From Littorina saxatilis (Eukaryota > Mollusca > Gastropoda > Littorinimorpha > Littorinidae), in assembly GCF_037325665.1 (NCBI RefSeq), contig NC_090245.1, positions 105,583,309 to 105,647,308 of the forward strand: a stretch of 64,000 bases of DNA. The letters run 5' to 3'. The notes beneath the pieces were generated by a model. That model was not told where the DNA came from. It searched no databases and was given only the letters and a program-made list of their open reading frames with translations. Each line of letters starts with the position of its first letter. Position 1 is the first letter of the stretch. The translations under genes and the position numbers were made by a program. Below, in pieces: positions 1 to 23,582 of this stretch.

Positions 1-550
1 TTTGCCAAATGCTCAACTCGGTTAATGGCATGGCAGGCTTCAGGTAGCAATATACATATATCGAGCTGGAATTTAAAACAAATTGAAATATCATTTAGTT
101 GGAATTCAAAATCGATTTTGATACGACTTGATGAACACTACAGGGCAACTCTTTTTTTTCTTTTTTTTTAATGAAATTCTGTGAAGTCGGCACAGCATAC
201 GCAATACCTGCGGCTTATCAAATTAACCTTCACTGGATCATGCCTTAGACTACACAGTCCAGATGATGTGGGTTGTATTTTACAGAAGGATTCAACGTAA
301 AAAGTATGGGTCGTACACGACACACGCCATCGCAATAGAAAAACGGTTTACTGCATCTTTGCAAAGCAGTACGACCATAGCGTACTCTACTACAGCCATG
401 CCATCCCAAAAGGAATAAATATTATAATTATACTCCCTTTAATTCCATATTCGTTTCCCACGACCCACATCATCGGGACTGCCCATTGTTTGTTTCCAAA
501 GATAATCCTTCAGAAAGTGGTCGATGGAAGGTTCTTTTGGTGTTGGATGA
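1..550. other. Non-genic, nothing recognised
   Basis: AT-rich sequence with homopolymer runs. I see no exon with splice borders, no tRNA-like boxes and no repeat ends that recur elsewhere in the window. A distal promoter or 5' exon of the next gene could lie here unseen. Confidence 0.4.
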
Positions 551-633
551 TTAGGCACAAAAAAAAAATAGGTGTGGTTACGGTAACATAGCCAAAAAAA
601 ATTGGGTAGGTAGGTAGGCAATCACTTTTTGAG

Positions 634-1318
634 TCACTTGAGAAAAAGTGACTATGTAATCGGTCAGTGTTAGTCTGTCCGGCCGGCCGTCCGTAGACAC
701 CACCTTAACGTTGGACTTTTCTCGGAAACTATCAAAGCGATCGGGCTCATATTTTGTTTAGTCGTGACCTCCAATGACCTCTACACTTTAACGATGGTTT
801 CGTTGACCTTTGACCTTTTTCAAGGTCACAGGTCAGCGTCAAAGGAAAAATTAGACATTTTATATCTTTTCTCGGAAACTATCAAAGCGATCGGGCTCAT
901 ATTTTGTTTAGTCGTGACCTCCAATGACCTCTACACTTTAACGATGGTTTCGTTGACCTTTGACCTTTTTCAAGGTCACAGGTCAGCGTCAAAGGAAAAA
1001 TTAGACATTTTATATCTTTGACAAAGTTCATCGGATGTGATTGAAACTTTGTAGGATTATTCTTTACATCAAAGTATTTACATCTGTAGCCTTTTACGAA
1101 CGTTATCAGAAAAACAAGGGAGATAACTAGCCTTTTCTGTTCGGCAACACACAACTTAACGTTGGGCTTTTCTCGGAAACTATAAAAGTGACCGGGCTCA
1201 AATTTTATGTGAACGTGACTCATTGTGTTGTGAATAGCAATTTCTTCCTGTCCATCTGATGCCTCATATAATATTCAGAACTGCGAAAGTGACTCGATCG
1301 AGCGTTTGCTCTTCTTGG
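634..1318. repeat. Interspersed repeat inserted in the MITE
   Basis: Runs from a GTGACTATGTAATCGG-like start to a GCTCTTCTTGG end. It shares phrases with the repeat at 17926-18792 (AACTTTAACGTTGG, TTGGACAC or CGGAAACT, AAGGTCA motifs, TTCTTG at the end), so both belong to one family of AAGGTCA-rich repeats. Exact ends are uncertain because it sits between T-runs of the host MITE. Confidence 0.5.
721..1020. repeat. 150-bp direct tandem duplication
   Basis: Two head-to-tail copies of one 150-bp unit (721-870 and 871-1020), each beginning CTCGGAAACTATCAAAGC and containing GACCTTTGACC and AAGGTCACAGGTCA. The copies look almost identical, so the duplication is recent compared with the host repeat. 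Confidence 0.8.
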
Positions 1319-1529
1319 TTTTTTTTTAACTTTTTTTTCTAATGTGTACAAATTAAACCTACTTGACAGGGAAATACGTGTGCGGCTCGGGCGCTTTCGC
1401 TTTCATTGCGTTTTTTGCACTCGTTCTTTTTTTTTTGGTGACAAATGTAATAAAAAGTTATAGGATCGGCCCCTAAAAATAGGGTAGGTCGGGTTACCGT
1501 AACCACACCTATTTTTTTTTTAGGCCTTA

Positions 1530-2398
1530 CATGAAGTCTTACTCCAAAAGCTCAGTGAAAGTTGACAATAACATTAGTTACTCAAACTCCAAATATTTTC
1601 AGAGATACAGACACTTTTGTGCGACTGGGTCGTCCACGACCAAGGAAGCTCGGTGAAAGTTAACAACATTAGCTACTTCATGACGCTAAACAGGGAAGAA
1701 AAATGTTGTACAGGTGCACCACATGATTTTCTTCATAAAATAACTCCACAAAAATGCTCCACGGTTCACAAATTGATGAATTTTGTTTGTATGTGTGTTT
1801 TTCTGGGTGTGGGTTCTAAAAGACAGTAAAAGCTCTCACACACGCACAATACTCATTCCAATAGTATAGTCTGGCAAAGTCCAAAGGCAAAGAAAGGGTT
1901 ACATTTTGAAGGGAAGGAAAAGGTAATCCCCACTTTGCAAGCGGTAGTAATCTCCCCTGGTAAGATGAGGTTTGGAACAGCCATCGTTCTGTAAAAATCT
2001 CTGGTTGCATGCAACCACCGAATATATGCAGCCACTGATCATCGGCATCTCGACAAAATCTGAGCCATGTCAATGTTGCAACGCATATTTGGCTCGTCTC
2101 CCAAGGAGAAGGAAAAAAGTGCAGAGACACAGGTACACTCCGGTAGCAATAACTGAATAAGCGGCAATCGCCACCTCCTCTATTTCTAATTCTAGTTTCC
2201 TTCTAATTTTGCACAACGCTTGCAGTTGCATGTTCTGCAACAAGACTAGCACCAACAAACGGATGAAACTGGAATTTAGAAAAAGCATTTCGGTCAACAC
2301 ATTAAACTTAAACAACATTTCAACGCATCGGTGTTGTTGTTTTGTTTTGTTTTCGAAATTAACATTATGCAGTCTGATAGTAATATATATACGTATCG
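1530..2398. other. Upstream region of WDR41
   Basis: No repeat or exon can be assigned with confidence. In the frame of the first WDR41 exon a stop (TAA) lies at 2381-2383. If the gene has a separate upstream first exon it could be in this stretch, but I cannot pick one. Confidence 0.3.
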
Positions 2399-14328
<11,930 letters not shown>

Positions 14329-14349
14329 CCCATCAGCTCTTACTTTGAC

Positions 14350-14357
14350 GTGTGTGT

Positions 14358-14415
<58 letters not shown>
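14350..14415. repeat. (GT)n microsatellite
   Basis: Nearly perfect GT run about 20 bp after the WDR41 stop codon, probably inside its 3' UTR. Confidence 0.95.
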
Positions 14416-14420
<5 letters not shown>

Positions 14421-15110
14421 GAGGGAGGGGGGGAGCTTTCTTAGGAGGTTTAGTACATACCAGGGTAAAATCTGTGTTTAGCATTTGATTGAGATTGTTT
14501 GTCTGTAAGACTGAAGTTGCATTTTTTGGCATTAAAACATTCCTTATTTATATGAATGAGTGTATGATGAACAGAAAGAAAGGACGGCCATATAGGTATG
14601 TGTCTGAGAGAGAGAGAGGGAGAGAGAGAATTCATATTCAGTTGATGCAAATACATGCTTTATTAAACAATAGTTCAATACTGGGTAGTATTTAAAAGTC
14701 TCAATGCCCTAAACTGAAGTTAGATGTGATACATGTTTGAACATGTGTGAGTGAATGGCTGTGTGAATATAGATATAGCTGTGTTTGTACCAGTTTTGGG
14801 TTAATGTGCATGCAAGTCGAAGAGAACGCGTATTGGGCAAAAAGATGAATGTTGCAAGTGCAATAAGTTTCAAGGAAACGCAAAGTATCAAAGTATTGCA
14901 TATATATATATGTGAATTTATTGCAAGGTCAGTGTGTTTTATATATGATTATCAAATACAAAAATTTAATCTTCTACATGCTTATGAGTTGGGTCACATT
15001 TCGTGTGTATCTGTTCATCATTTTTTGTGTTGCTGATGTCTCTATATGTCTGTCTGTCTGTGTTAATGGATGTTTGTATGTGTGTTTATTGCGTTAGTGC
15101 ACACTTTTTA
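14416..15110. other. Downstream of WDR41, nothing recognised
   Basis: Unique-looking AT-rich sequence with short GT-rich tracts. It may hold the end of the WDR41 3' UTR, but I see no clear AATAAA in a convincing setting. Confidence 0.35.
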
Positions 15111-15113
15111 AAG

Positions 15114-15993
15114 GAAAAACAAGTCGCGTAAGGCGAAAATACAACATTTAGTCAAGTAGCTGTCGAACTCACAGAATGAAACTGAACGCAATGCAACGCA
15201 GCAAGACCGTATACTCGTAGCATCGTCAGTCCACCGCTCACGGCATAGGCAGTGAAATTGACAAGAAGAGCGGGGTAGTAGTTGCGCTGGGAAGGATAGC
15301 ACGCTTTTCTGTACCTCTCTTCGTTTTAACTTTCTGAGCGTGTTTTTAATCCAAACATATATCTATATGTTTTTGGAATCAGGAACCGACAAGGAATAAG
15401 ATGAAAGTGTTTTTAAATTGATTTGAAAAATTTAATTTTGATAATAATTTTTATATATTTAATTTTCAGAGCTTGTTTTTAATCCGAATATAACATATTT
15501 ATATGTTTTTGGAATCAGCAAATGATGGAGAATAAGATGAACGTAAATTTGGATCGTTTTATAAAAAAAAATTTTTTTTTACAATTTTCAGATTTTTAAT
15601 GACCAAAGTCATTAATTAATTTTTAAGCCACCAAGCTGAAATGCAATGCCGAAGTCCGGGCTTCGTCGGAGATTACTTGACCAAAATTTCAACCAATTTG
15701 GTTGAAAAATGAGAGCGTGACAGTGCCGCCTCAACTTTCACGAAAAGCCGGATATGACGTCATCAAAGACATTTATCAAAAAAATGAAAAAAACGTCTGA
15801 GGATATCATACCCAGGAACTCTCATGTCAAATTTCATAAAGATCGGCCCAGTAGTTTAGTCTGAATCGCTCTACACACACACACACACACAGACAGACAC
15901 ACACACACACACACACGCACATACACCACGACCCTCGTCTCGATTCCCCCCTCTATGTTAAAACATTTAGTCAAAACTTGACTAAATGTAAAA
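15114..15993 (-). repeat. TTTAGTCAA-family repeat, copy 2, long form
   Basis: Reverse orientation: ends CATTTAGTCAAAACTTGACT preceded by GATTCCCCCTCTATG and a CA run, and contains AGCCGGATATGACGTCATC. It starts near AACAAGTCGCGTAAGGCG with another CATTTAGTCAAG, so the TTTAGTCAA phrase occurs at both ends. About 880 bp, no ORF. Confidence 0.7.
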
Positions 15994-17320
15994 AGAGCAT
16001 GTACTGTTAAGTCCATTACAGAAAAGGAAAAGAACGGTATAATTGTCTTACTCTGGGCCTTTTGTACTGTAAAATACTGTTTGTAATAAACTTAATTACT
16101 CAAATCAGTCTTTTCTTTTTCTTTTTTTTAAACAGGGGTAGGTGGTGGTTGCGTGATGTTAGAGTTGTAATGTTATTTTCTGAAGACCAAAAGAGAGAAA
16201 AACAAGAATTCTTGAGCTTGATTTACCATTCAGTCAATATCAGTTCTAAGGAAATGTCATGATTTCTATGTCCCTTGACAGAGTTAAATAAGGAACGTAA
16301 AAACTGACGTCATTTGCTTGTTGCAAACCGGCAGACATACTCCATAAGTACTCAACTCAACTCAACTCAAATTTTATTGGCTTCACGAATGCGTATGCGT
16401 ATTGTTTTTTTAATGGTCTGTCTATTTTGAAGTTGAGTGATGTTCATTCAACCTGTTTGCCGGAGCTAGCCACTCTCGGTAACAGTGACTCAACCCATAG
16501 ATCATGTGTATTCCCCAGTACACATCTATGCTCAACCGCAGGACTCGGAGACGTTCGCAAGAACCCAGTCCTCTATGGAAGAAGAAGAAGAAGAACCCAT
16601 TTGTTCATTTTTGTGTTTTTATCACATCAGCTACTTACTCTCATTTCTTCTTTTTCATTGCTTTCCCTCTTTCACACATGCCCCTACATATCCAAACACA
16701 CACACACACTCAGAGATGCACACACACACACACACACACACACAGATGCATGCACACAAACAAATACACACACGCGAACACACATGCGTGTGCACAAAAT
16801 ATATTTGACCAAACAACAAGGAAACATACTGAAGAAAGGATGTTTGCGTAAAAACCCTAAACGATATCCTCGGAGATACATGTACCTGACATTTTCCATA
16901 TTAAGAAACATAAAATCATTCACTCTCGCTCAATCATTTACGCAAACTCGGCAGCAGAGTAAGTTATCAACTATGTTACTACATTTTTGTCCTGCTACTA
17001 GTACTATGTATACAGAAACCATTTATACAGAGATCTAAAGTTAAACAGGACTGTCTTAGTCGACAGCACTGAATCTTTGCTAACAGAAATCCATCGACCA
17101 AGACTATAGTTTGCTGACATGTCTTGGCAAAGCATGCCAAAGGTCAACCTCATTTGCATAAAATCATAGACCTATACATGTGTATTAGATATATAAATAT
17201 AGGTCCCTGCATAAAATGGATTATTATTAACACATTTTCTAAGTTAAGCATCAAATGTCTATATAATTTTGAATTTTGAACTAATTTATTAACTACATTT
17301 TTAAGGCACACCCCTTCCCC
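15994..17320. other. Intergenic, low complexity
   Basis: Contains a short (TCAAC)n tract at 16350-16370 followed by AAATTTTATTGG, which looks like a retroposon tail in reverse, and (CA)n tracts at 16697-16745. No exon or coding homology seen. Confidence 0.4.
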
Positions 17321-17323
17321 TAT

Positions 17324-17545
17324 AAAAAAAAACGCTCGCGCTGGACCCGAGTACTCTTCAGACTGGTTCGCTCCCCCAGTATGAAAGTTTTTGTCTTGTG
17401 CACGTTTAAGGGGGACACCCCGAAGCGTCCCGGTACCAAAGCGTCCCGGTACGTGACCGAAGCGTCCCGGTACCAAAGCGTCCCGGTACCGAAGCGTCCC
17501 GGTACCGAAGCGTCCCGGTACCAAAGCGTCCCGGTATAACGCGTC
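17324..17545. repeat. GAAGCGTCCC minisatellite with shared flank
   Basis: A leader (CGCTCGCGCTGGACCCGAG to GTGCACGTTTAAG, 17329-17410) is repeated at 19091-19169. Then come seven copies of a roughly 16-bp unit AAGCGTCCCGGTAC with CG or CA spacers, ending ACGCGTCACAGG. The unit is close to self-complementary around GGTACC. Confidence 0.8.
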
Positions 17546-17580
17546 ACAGGACTTAGACTTTTTTTTTTTTTAACCTTGAC

Positions 17581-17834
17581 CAAGGGCGGATCAATTGACT
17601 TTGGAGGGGGGGGGCGGGGTTACAGAATGACTGCGAAGATACAAGTTGACGGCGCCGAAGGCGCCTAAGCCTTTAGGGGGGTCCGGGGGCATGCACCCCC
17701 GGAAATTTTGTTATCCAAAGAAGCAAAATAGAGCTATCTGGTGCATCCTGAGCCAATAAATTACCTCTTTTTTTGGGGGGGGGGGGGAGTTACGTAACCC
17801 GTGTAATCCCCCCCCCCCCCCAGATCCGCCCTTG
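17581..17834. mobile_element. 254-bp MITE, 5-bp duplication
   Basis: Inverted ends CAAGGGCGGATC and GATCCGCCCTTG; TTGAC is duplicated at 17576-17580 and 17835-17839. The interior has an imperfect hairpin (GGCGCCGAAGGCGCC), G-rich and C-rich runs, and no ORF. It is inserted in an AAGGTCA-rich repeat. Confidence 0.75.
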
Positions 17835-17925
17835 TTGACCTTGATTTGACCTTGACTTGAGTAACCATATTTATTTTTTTTTAATTTAATCTTGACCTTG
17901 ATTTGACCTTGAGTTCACTGATTTT

Positions 17926-18792
17926 TGACTCACATGCGAAGCAAAAGTGAGTCTATGTACTCACCCGAGTCGTCCGTCCGTCCGTCCGTCCGTCCGTCCG
18001 GACGTCCGGACGTCCGTCCGTCCGTCCGGAAAACTTTAACGTTGGATATTTCTTGGACACTATTCAGTCTATCAGTACCAAATTTGGCAAGATGGTGTAT
18101 GATGACAAGGCCCCAAAAAACATACATAGCATCTTGACCTTGCTTCAAGGTCAAGGTCGCAGGGGCCATAAATGTTGTCTAAAAAACAGCTATTTTTCAC
18201 ATTTTCCCCATTTTCTCTGAAGTTTTTGAGATTGAATACCTCACCTATATATAATATATAGGGCAAAGTAAGCCCCATCTTTTGATACCAGTTTGGTTTA
18301 CCTTGCTTCAAGGTCAAGGTCACAGGAGCTCTTCAAAGTTGGATTGTATACATATTTTGAAGTGACCTTGACCCTGAACTATGGAAGATAACTGTTTCAA
18401 ACTTAAAAATTATGTGGGGCACATGTTATGCTTTCATCATGAGACACATTTGGTCACATATGATCAAGGTCAAGGTCACTTTGACCCTTATGAAATGTGA
18501 CCAAAATAAGGTAGTGAACCACTAAAAGTGACCATATCTCATGGTAGAAAGAGCCAATACGCACCATTGTACTTCCTATGTCTTGAATTAACAGCTTTGT
18601 GTTGCATGACCTTGGATGACCTTGACCTTGGGTCAAGGTCACATGTATTTTGGTAGGAAAAATGTGTAAAGCAGTTCTTAGTGTATGATGTCATTGCTAG
18701 GTTTAGTTATTTGACCTTGACCATGAAGGTCAAGGTCATGTAAAGGTCAAGGTCAAGCATGTGAGTCGTATGGGCTTTGCCCTTCTTGTTTT
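17926..18792. repeat. AAGGTCA-rich interspersed repeat
   Basis: Starts GACTCACATGCGAAGC with (CCGT)n at 17969-18030 and ends GGGCTTTGCCCTTCTTG. It holds about ten TCAAGGTCA or TGACCTTGA motifs, several overlapping. It is related to 634-1318. No coding capacity. Confidence 0.7.
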
Positions 18793-19081
18793 AATTTTGC
18801 ACAGACCTTGATTTGCTTTCGGTAAAAAAAAATCACTTTTTGTCCAACTTTTCCCCAACTTTACTTTAGATCTGTACTCACAACACAGAAATACTGTACC
18901 CGTGTGGACAAGTTCGGGGGAAAAGTCCGTAGGCTTCCGTTCACAAGAGGGATATGTCTGTTATCACACACGCTTTCTGGCTTCACTAAGCGTGAGCGTC
19001 GGAAAAAGTCTTTTCAGTTCTGCCTCCGACTTTTAAATTGTATCATTTGGGTTAATTTGGGTTTATTTGGGTTCATTTGGG

Positions 19082-19540
19082 TAATAAAGAACGCTCGCGC
19101 TGGACCCGAGTACTCTTCAGACTGGCTCGCTCCCCCAGTATGAAAGTTTTTGTCTTGTGCACGTTTAAGACCAAGTGATTGCTCTGTGTGAATTACAGGC
19201 ATTCCCTTTGCTATATAATACATTGGCATGCGAGCCCAGGATGTGCGTGGTGACTGGTACCGGGACGCTTCGGCACCGGGACGCTTCGGTACCGGGACGC
19301 TTCGTGCCCTACTGCGCGGAAGCGTCCCGAAGCGTCCCGGTACCAAAGCGTCCCGGTACCCCTGTGACGCGTTATAGTGGGACGCTTCGGTACCGGGACG
19401 CTTCGGCACCGGGACGCTTCGGTACCGGGACGCTTCGTGATGTACCCCGTTTAAGACCAAGTAATTGCTGTGTGTGAATTACAGGCATTCCCTTTGCTAT
19501 ATAAATACATTGCATGCGAGCCGAGGATGTGCTTTACAAA
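19082..19540. repeat. Palindromic GAAGCGTCCC array with duplicated flanks
   Basis: The leader seen at 17329 recurs here. Between 19258 and 19440, GGGACGCTTC units run in one orientation, then GAAGCGTCCC in the other, then GGGACGCTTC again. A flank with GAATTACAGGCATTCCC occurs on both sides (19191 and 19480). The structure is that of a nested inverted duplication. Confidence 0.75.
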
Positions 19541-20870
19541 CAAACACATATACACACTCATACACACACAAACTCATGCACACACACATTCACACACACA
19601 CACACACACACACTCTCTCGATCTCTCCCTCTCTCCCTCACTTTCTCTCTTCCTTACATACACAGACACACACGAGTACAGACTCATGCACGCGCACACA
19701 CACAAACACACACACATACACACACACACAAACAGTAACATTAACACATGTGCACAAAATCTTGGAACACACACACACACCTCGCGAGAGAAAAAAGACT
19801 ACAAGAGGTATGAAGCCGGCTGGCTTCCCTTCGCTCGTTCATAAAATTAGGTCGCGCAGCAGCGTATGGCATTGTGTGCTCAGGCCCAGTGACGCTGTTC
19901 TATTAGCCGAACAGCAGTTCTATCCCACCGCGAATTGCGCCCACCGCCAAGAGTCGTTTTTGTGGATTATTTCGCATTTAGGTCCCAGGTAACATTATGA
20001 AGTTTTAATACGATCAATCGGACCTATTATCAAGTTAGTGTATCAACTTTTGAACGAACTGCGCCCAGTAGTTTCCCAGCAATAAGCTGTTAAGTCCAGA
20101 CAGACAGACAGACAGACACACAATTAAAGTCTGTTGGACCCTAGTACTGCGTACTCGGGGATAAACAGTTTGGCTCATCATCTCAAATATGCCAAGGCTT
20201 TACACAAGCTAAGACCCGGTGTCACGAACTGAAAACTCTCCTGAACAATCCCTGCTGAGGTGCACGAGATGTTGAATTACCACCCGCAGTGTTGGATTTG
20301 GTTGAAACTGAGATTTGTTGTGATTTCAACAAATCAGAAACCGTGGTTTGTTCTCTCCCGTTAAGGTGGCACCGACTTTCGGTTCGAGCACCTCACCCCA
20401 GAATACCACTTGGACATATCCCAAAAACCAACAACCTGACTGTTTTCTATGCAATGTGGAAATATTCTTATGAATTAATTTTATAATAGTCATTAGAGGA
20501 TTTTTAAGAAATTAAATCATGAACATATATAGCTATTCTGATGGACACGTGGGGGAATTCGGGGACTGTGATTGGATGGTCTCTTCCGATCATCAAAGCA
20601 TAATGCTACGGAAGTCGGCCATTTTTGCCAATATCCAAAAGCATATTGGCAATAACAAAGACGCATGGTTCCGGTTTACCCATCTGTACCACACAATGTT
20701 TCAGCATACACTGACAACTTGAAATTCTTCTCGGGAATGTTTTTCAGCTTTACAAATGTCGATAGCATACCCTTTTCTGCTAACTTCCCGATGAAACAGG
20801 ACTAAACCAATTATTTTCTGTCCCTAAACACCACAAAATGCCCAAAGTCGAAAGATGTAGTACAAACAGG
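19541..20870. other. Intergenic, CA-rich then unique
   Basis: (CA)n-rich stretches to about 19780, then unique-looking sequence with a short CAGA tract at 20098-20116. No splice-bordered exon or recognisable protein match. Confidence 0.35.
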
Positions 20871-20872
20871 GG

Positions 20873-21393
20873 CCTGGGTGGCCGAGTGGTAACGCACTTG
20901 CGAGAGGTTGCGAGTTCGACCCTGGGTCAGGGCGTTAGCAATTTTCTTCCCCCTTTCCTAACCTAGGTGGTGGGTTCAAGTGCTAGTCTTTCGGATGAGA
21001 CGAAAAACCGAGGTCCCTTCGTATACACTACATTGGGGTGTGCACGTTAAAGATCCCACCATGATTGACAAAAGGGTATTTCCTGGCAAAATTGTATAGG
21101 CATAGATAAAAATGTCCACCAAAATACTCGTGTGACTTGGAATAATAGGCCGTGAAAAGTAGGATATGCGCCGAAATGGCTGCGATCTGCTGGCCGATGT
21201 GAATGCGTGATGTATTGTGTAAAAAAATTCCATCTCACACGGCATAAATAAATCCCTGCGCCTTGAATATGTGCGCGATATAAATTGCATAAAATGAAAA
21301 TAAAAATTAAAAAAATAAATCCCTGCGCTTAGAACTGTACCCACGGAATACGCGCGATATAAGCCTCATATTGATTGATTGATTGATTGATAA
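20873..21393 (+). mobile_element. SINE C, copy with ATTG tail
   Basis: Same TGGGTGGCCGAGTGG head and TTCGACCCTGGGTCAGG as the 8512 copy, with a longer 3' part (CCTTGAATATGTGCGCG, CCACGGAATACGCGCG) and a tail of (ATTG)n. The different tail suggests two SINE C subfamilies using different partner LINEs. Confidence 0.8.
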
Positions 21394-22056
21394 AACGGAA
21401 CAGCCGTTTTTGTGTGCCTGTGTGAGCTCAGCCGTTGCCGATCGACTGACACAAACTTTCGCATTCGGCTTTTCTTATCTCGTAACTCCACACTAAATAC
21501 CCCACTTACCCTCTGAAGTATTGACGTACAACCCATGGCACTAACATTCATGTAGTCGTTTATAACTGAGGTTGAAAAATTCGCTTCATGACGATCAGAC
21601 AAGTATACATGCCATTCACCCAAACTGAAAACTTCGCTGCCGTCTACTCGCGTTGTACGGATTAGCTGTTCTCTTCTCCTCCCCTTGTAGAGTATTCAAT
21701 GTAAATTAGACCTCTGAATCATATTTTTACAGAATCTAGAAGAAAATACAATGTTACATATGCCATGCATTTTCGAATGAATAAGTCCCACCAGAAATTC
21801 CGTAAAAATTAAATAAACAAAAATAAAATCAAAGAATTCTGACTTTTGCTTCATCAGCAAAATGTAACATAGTACAACCCACTGTAACAAAAATTGAAAC
21901 TCTTAGAATTTGTATGAGGTCAAGCTACTTTATCGCGTAGGATGACCGGACTATTGTTGCATCCTAGTTCTTCAGTTGTTTCTAGTTTTCTGTTGATGTT
22001 GTGTTTTGGTCTTCTTCATAAGTAGTCTTCTTCAAAAGTTTAAAAAACTCAAACTT
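21394..22056. other. Intergenic, nothing recognised
   Basis: Unique-looking sequence with no exon signals or repeats shared with the rest of the window, up to the 12-bp duplication that borders the next element. Confidence 0.35.
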
Positions 22057-22396
22057 CTTTTTGTTGTAGGGGGTAAAAATCAAGTGTCTGCCAAACCCGC
22101 CAAATGCAGTAGGCAGCCCAGAGATCCCTAAATACCTCTCCCAAAGATGGTACTTTTCGGCAAAATTTACAGTTTCAAATTGTTAGGATAACTTCTTTGT
22201 GATTTTATAGAGGTGTTCTGGGGGAACTGAAAGGTAGCCTCGTCAGGGGACAACTATTCAAACCCATATCCTCATCATTTTGTTTCTCGATTGAGAATAA
22301 TCATTTATAGATGACTATTATTAATTTCCCTTGTTAGGGTGTACTTGCATACATGTACTGGTGGTTTGTTACCCATATGTCCTCAGTGACTGAGGC

Positions 22397-22741
22397 TTAC
22401 TGGTGTTGGAGGGATATTTTGTTTTCCCTTATGGTATCCTCAGTGAAACTGGTCTCTATAAGCTCATGTATTCTGGCAGTAGAGCCGTTCATTGCTGGGT
22501 TGAACTCAGTGGTCCCTTTAAGGAAGGGTACACACCGGTCCTTCTCGATTGCGAGAATAAGCGATTGCTTTGCAGTGGTGAGACTCATTCTGCATTTGAA
22601 GTTTTCCTGCAGTTTGTCCAAGATGGGGATCACCCTTTCTTTTGCTGGTTTCAGGTTAACCTGCATGGCTTGTAGTTGATTCTGTCTGTTTTTATAGACA
22701 ATCTCGTCAGAGTTGTTCTGCGATCTTCTTGGTGGGGCCAA
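22397..22741 (-). pseudogene. Unidentified coding scrap, copy 1
   Basis: A 114-codon open stretch (PILDKLQENFK, DRCVPFLKGTTEFNPAMNG) whose codon pattern looks protein-derived. It is repeated at 29056-29364 (102 codons, same sequence, shorter end). I do not recognise the family; being embedded in a transposon, it is probably a piece of a mobile-element protein. Confidence 0.45.
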
Positions 22742-22744
22742 GGC

Positions 22745-23390
22745 TATGGCAGGGGATTAATGACAGGGGATTAATTGTAGAGTTGTTCAATTTCCCTATT
22801 TCGAAGCAAACACTTTATGAGGAAATTTCTCTCTCACGGGTGTAAGTTCAAGGTTTAGGTGAGGCACAACTTTTTGTTTGATGTCAGGGGATTAATGACA
22901 TTAATGTAGAGTTGTTCATTTTCCCTAATTCGAAGCAAACACTTTATGAGGAAATTTCTCTCTCACGGGTGTAAGTTCAAGGTTTAGGTGAGGCACAACT
23001 TTCTGTTTAATAACAGGGGATCAATTGTAGAGTTGTTCATTTTCCCTAATTCGAGGCAAACACTTTATGAGGAAATATCTCTCTCACGGGTGTAAGTTCA
23101 AGGTTTAGGTGAGGCACAAGTTTCTGTTTGATGACAGGGGATTACTGTAGAGTTGTTCATTTTCCCTAATTCGAAGCAAACACTTTATGAGGAAATTTTT
23201 CTCTCACGGGTGTAAGTTCAAGGTTTAGGTGAGGCACAACTTTCTGTTTAATAACAGGGGATCAATTGTAGAGTTGTTCATTTTCTCTAATTCGAGGCAA
23301 ACACTTTATGAGGAAATATCTCTCTCACGGGTGTAAGTTCAAGGTTTAGGTGAGGCACAACTTTCTGTTTGATGACAGGGGATCAATTGT
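22745..23390. repeat. 121-bp satellite array 1
   Basis: About five tandem units with GAGTTGTTCATTTTCCC, TTCGAAGCAAACACTTTATG, TCTCTCACGGGTGTAAG and GAGGCACAACTTTCTG. Units alternate between a GATTAAT and a GATCAAT version, pointing to two-unit higher-order amplification. Confidence 0.9.
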
Positions 23391-23582
23391 AGGCGTTGGT
23401 ATGAATTTGAGGCCTTTTGCTAGGCCCAGATATTGTCCATCCGAGAGTGGCACATTTGACAGGTTGATCACGAATTGTTTGGCTCGTGTCAAGTTGTTGT
23501 TGATTTTCTTTTCTTTCTCATTAGAAAGTCTGGTTTGTTTCCTCCTTTTGATGCGGAGTTTTGTTTTGGAGTGTCTGCCCAT
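23346..23582 (-). pseudogene. Penelope-like retroelement fragment, copy 1
   Basis: The reading frame contains KQFVINLSN, then GLAKGLKFIPTP. The pattern NLS, about ten residues, L-KGL-F-PTP is known to me from the region just before the reverse transcriptase of Penelope-like retroelements. Only this scrap is present; the reverse transcriptase itself is not. A nearly identical copy is at 27100-27336. Confidence 0.5.

Larger units (their letters stand above)
554..1526. mobile_element. PIF/Harbinger-like MITE, copy 1, interrupted
   Basis: Hairpin-type element that starts GGC plus an A-run and GGTGTGGTTACGGTAAC and ends with the inverted form before GGCC. It is flanked by TTA on both sides (551-553 and 1527-1529), the TWA target duplication known for PIF/Harbinger and Tourist-type MITEs. 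Copy 2 at 38722-39017 has the same two ends and is continuous, so about 685 bp in the middle here (roughly 634-1318) is a later insertion. There is no coding capacity. Confidence 0.75.
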
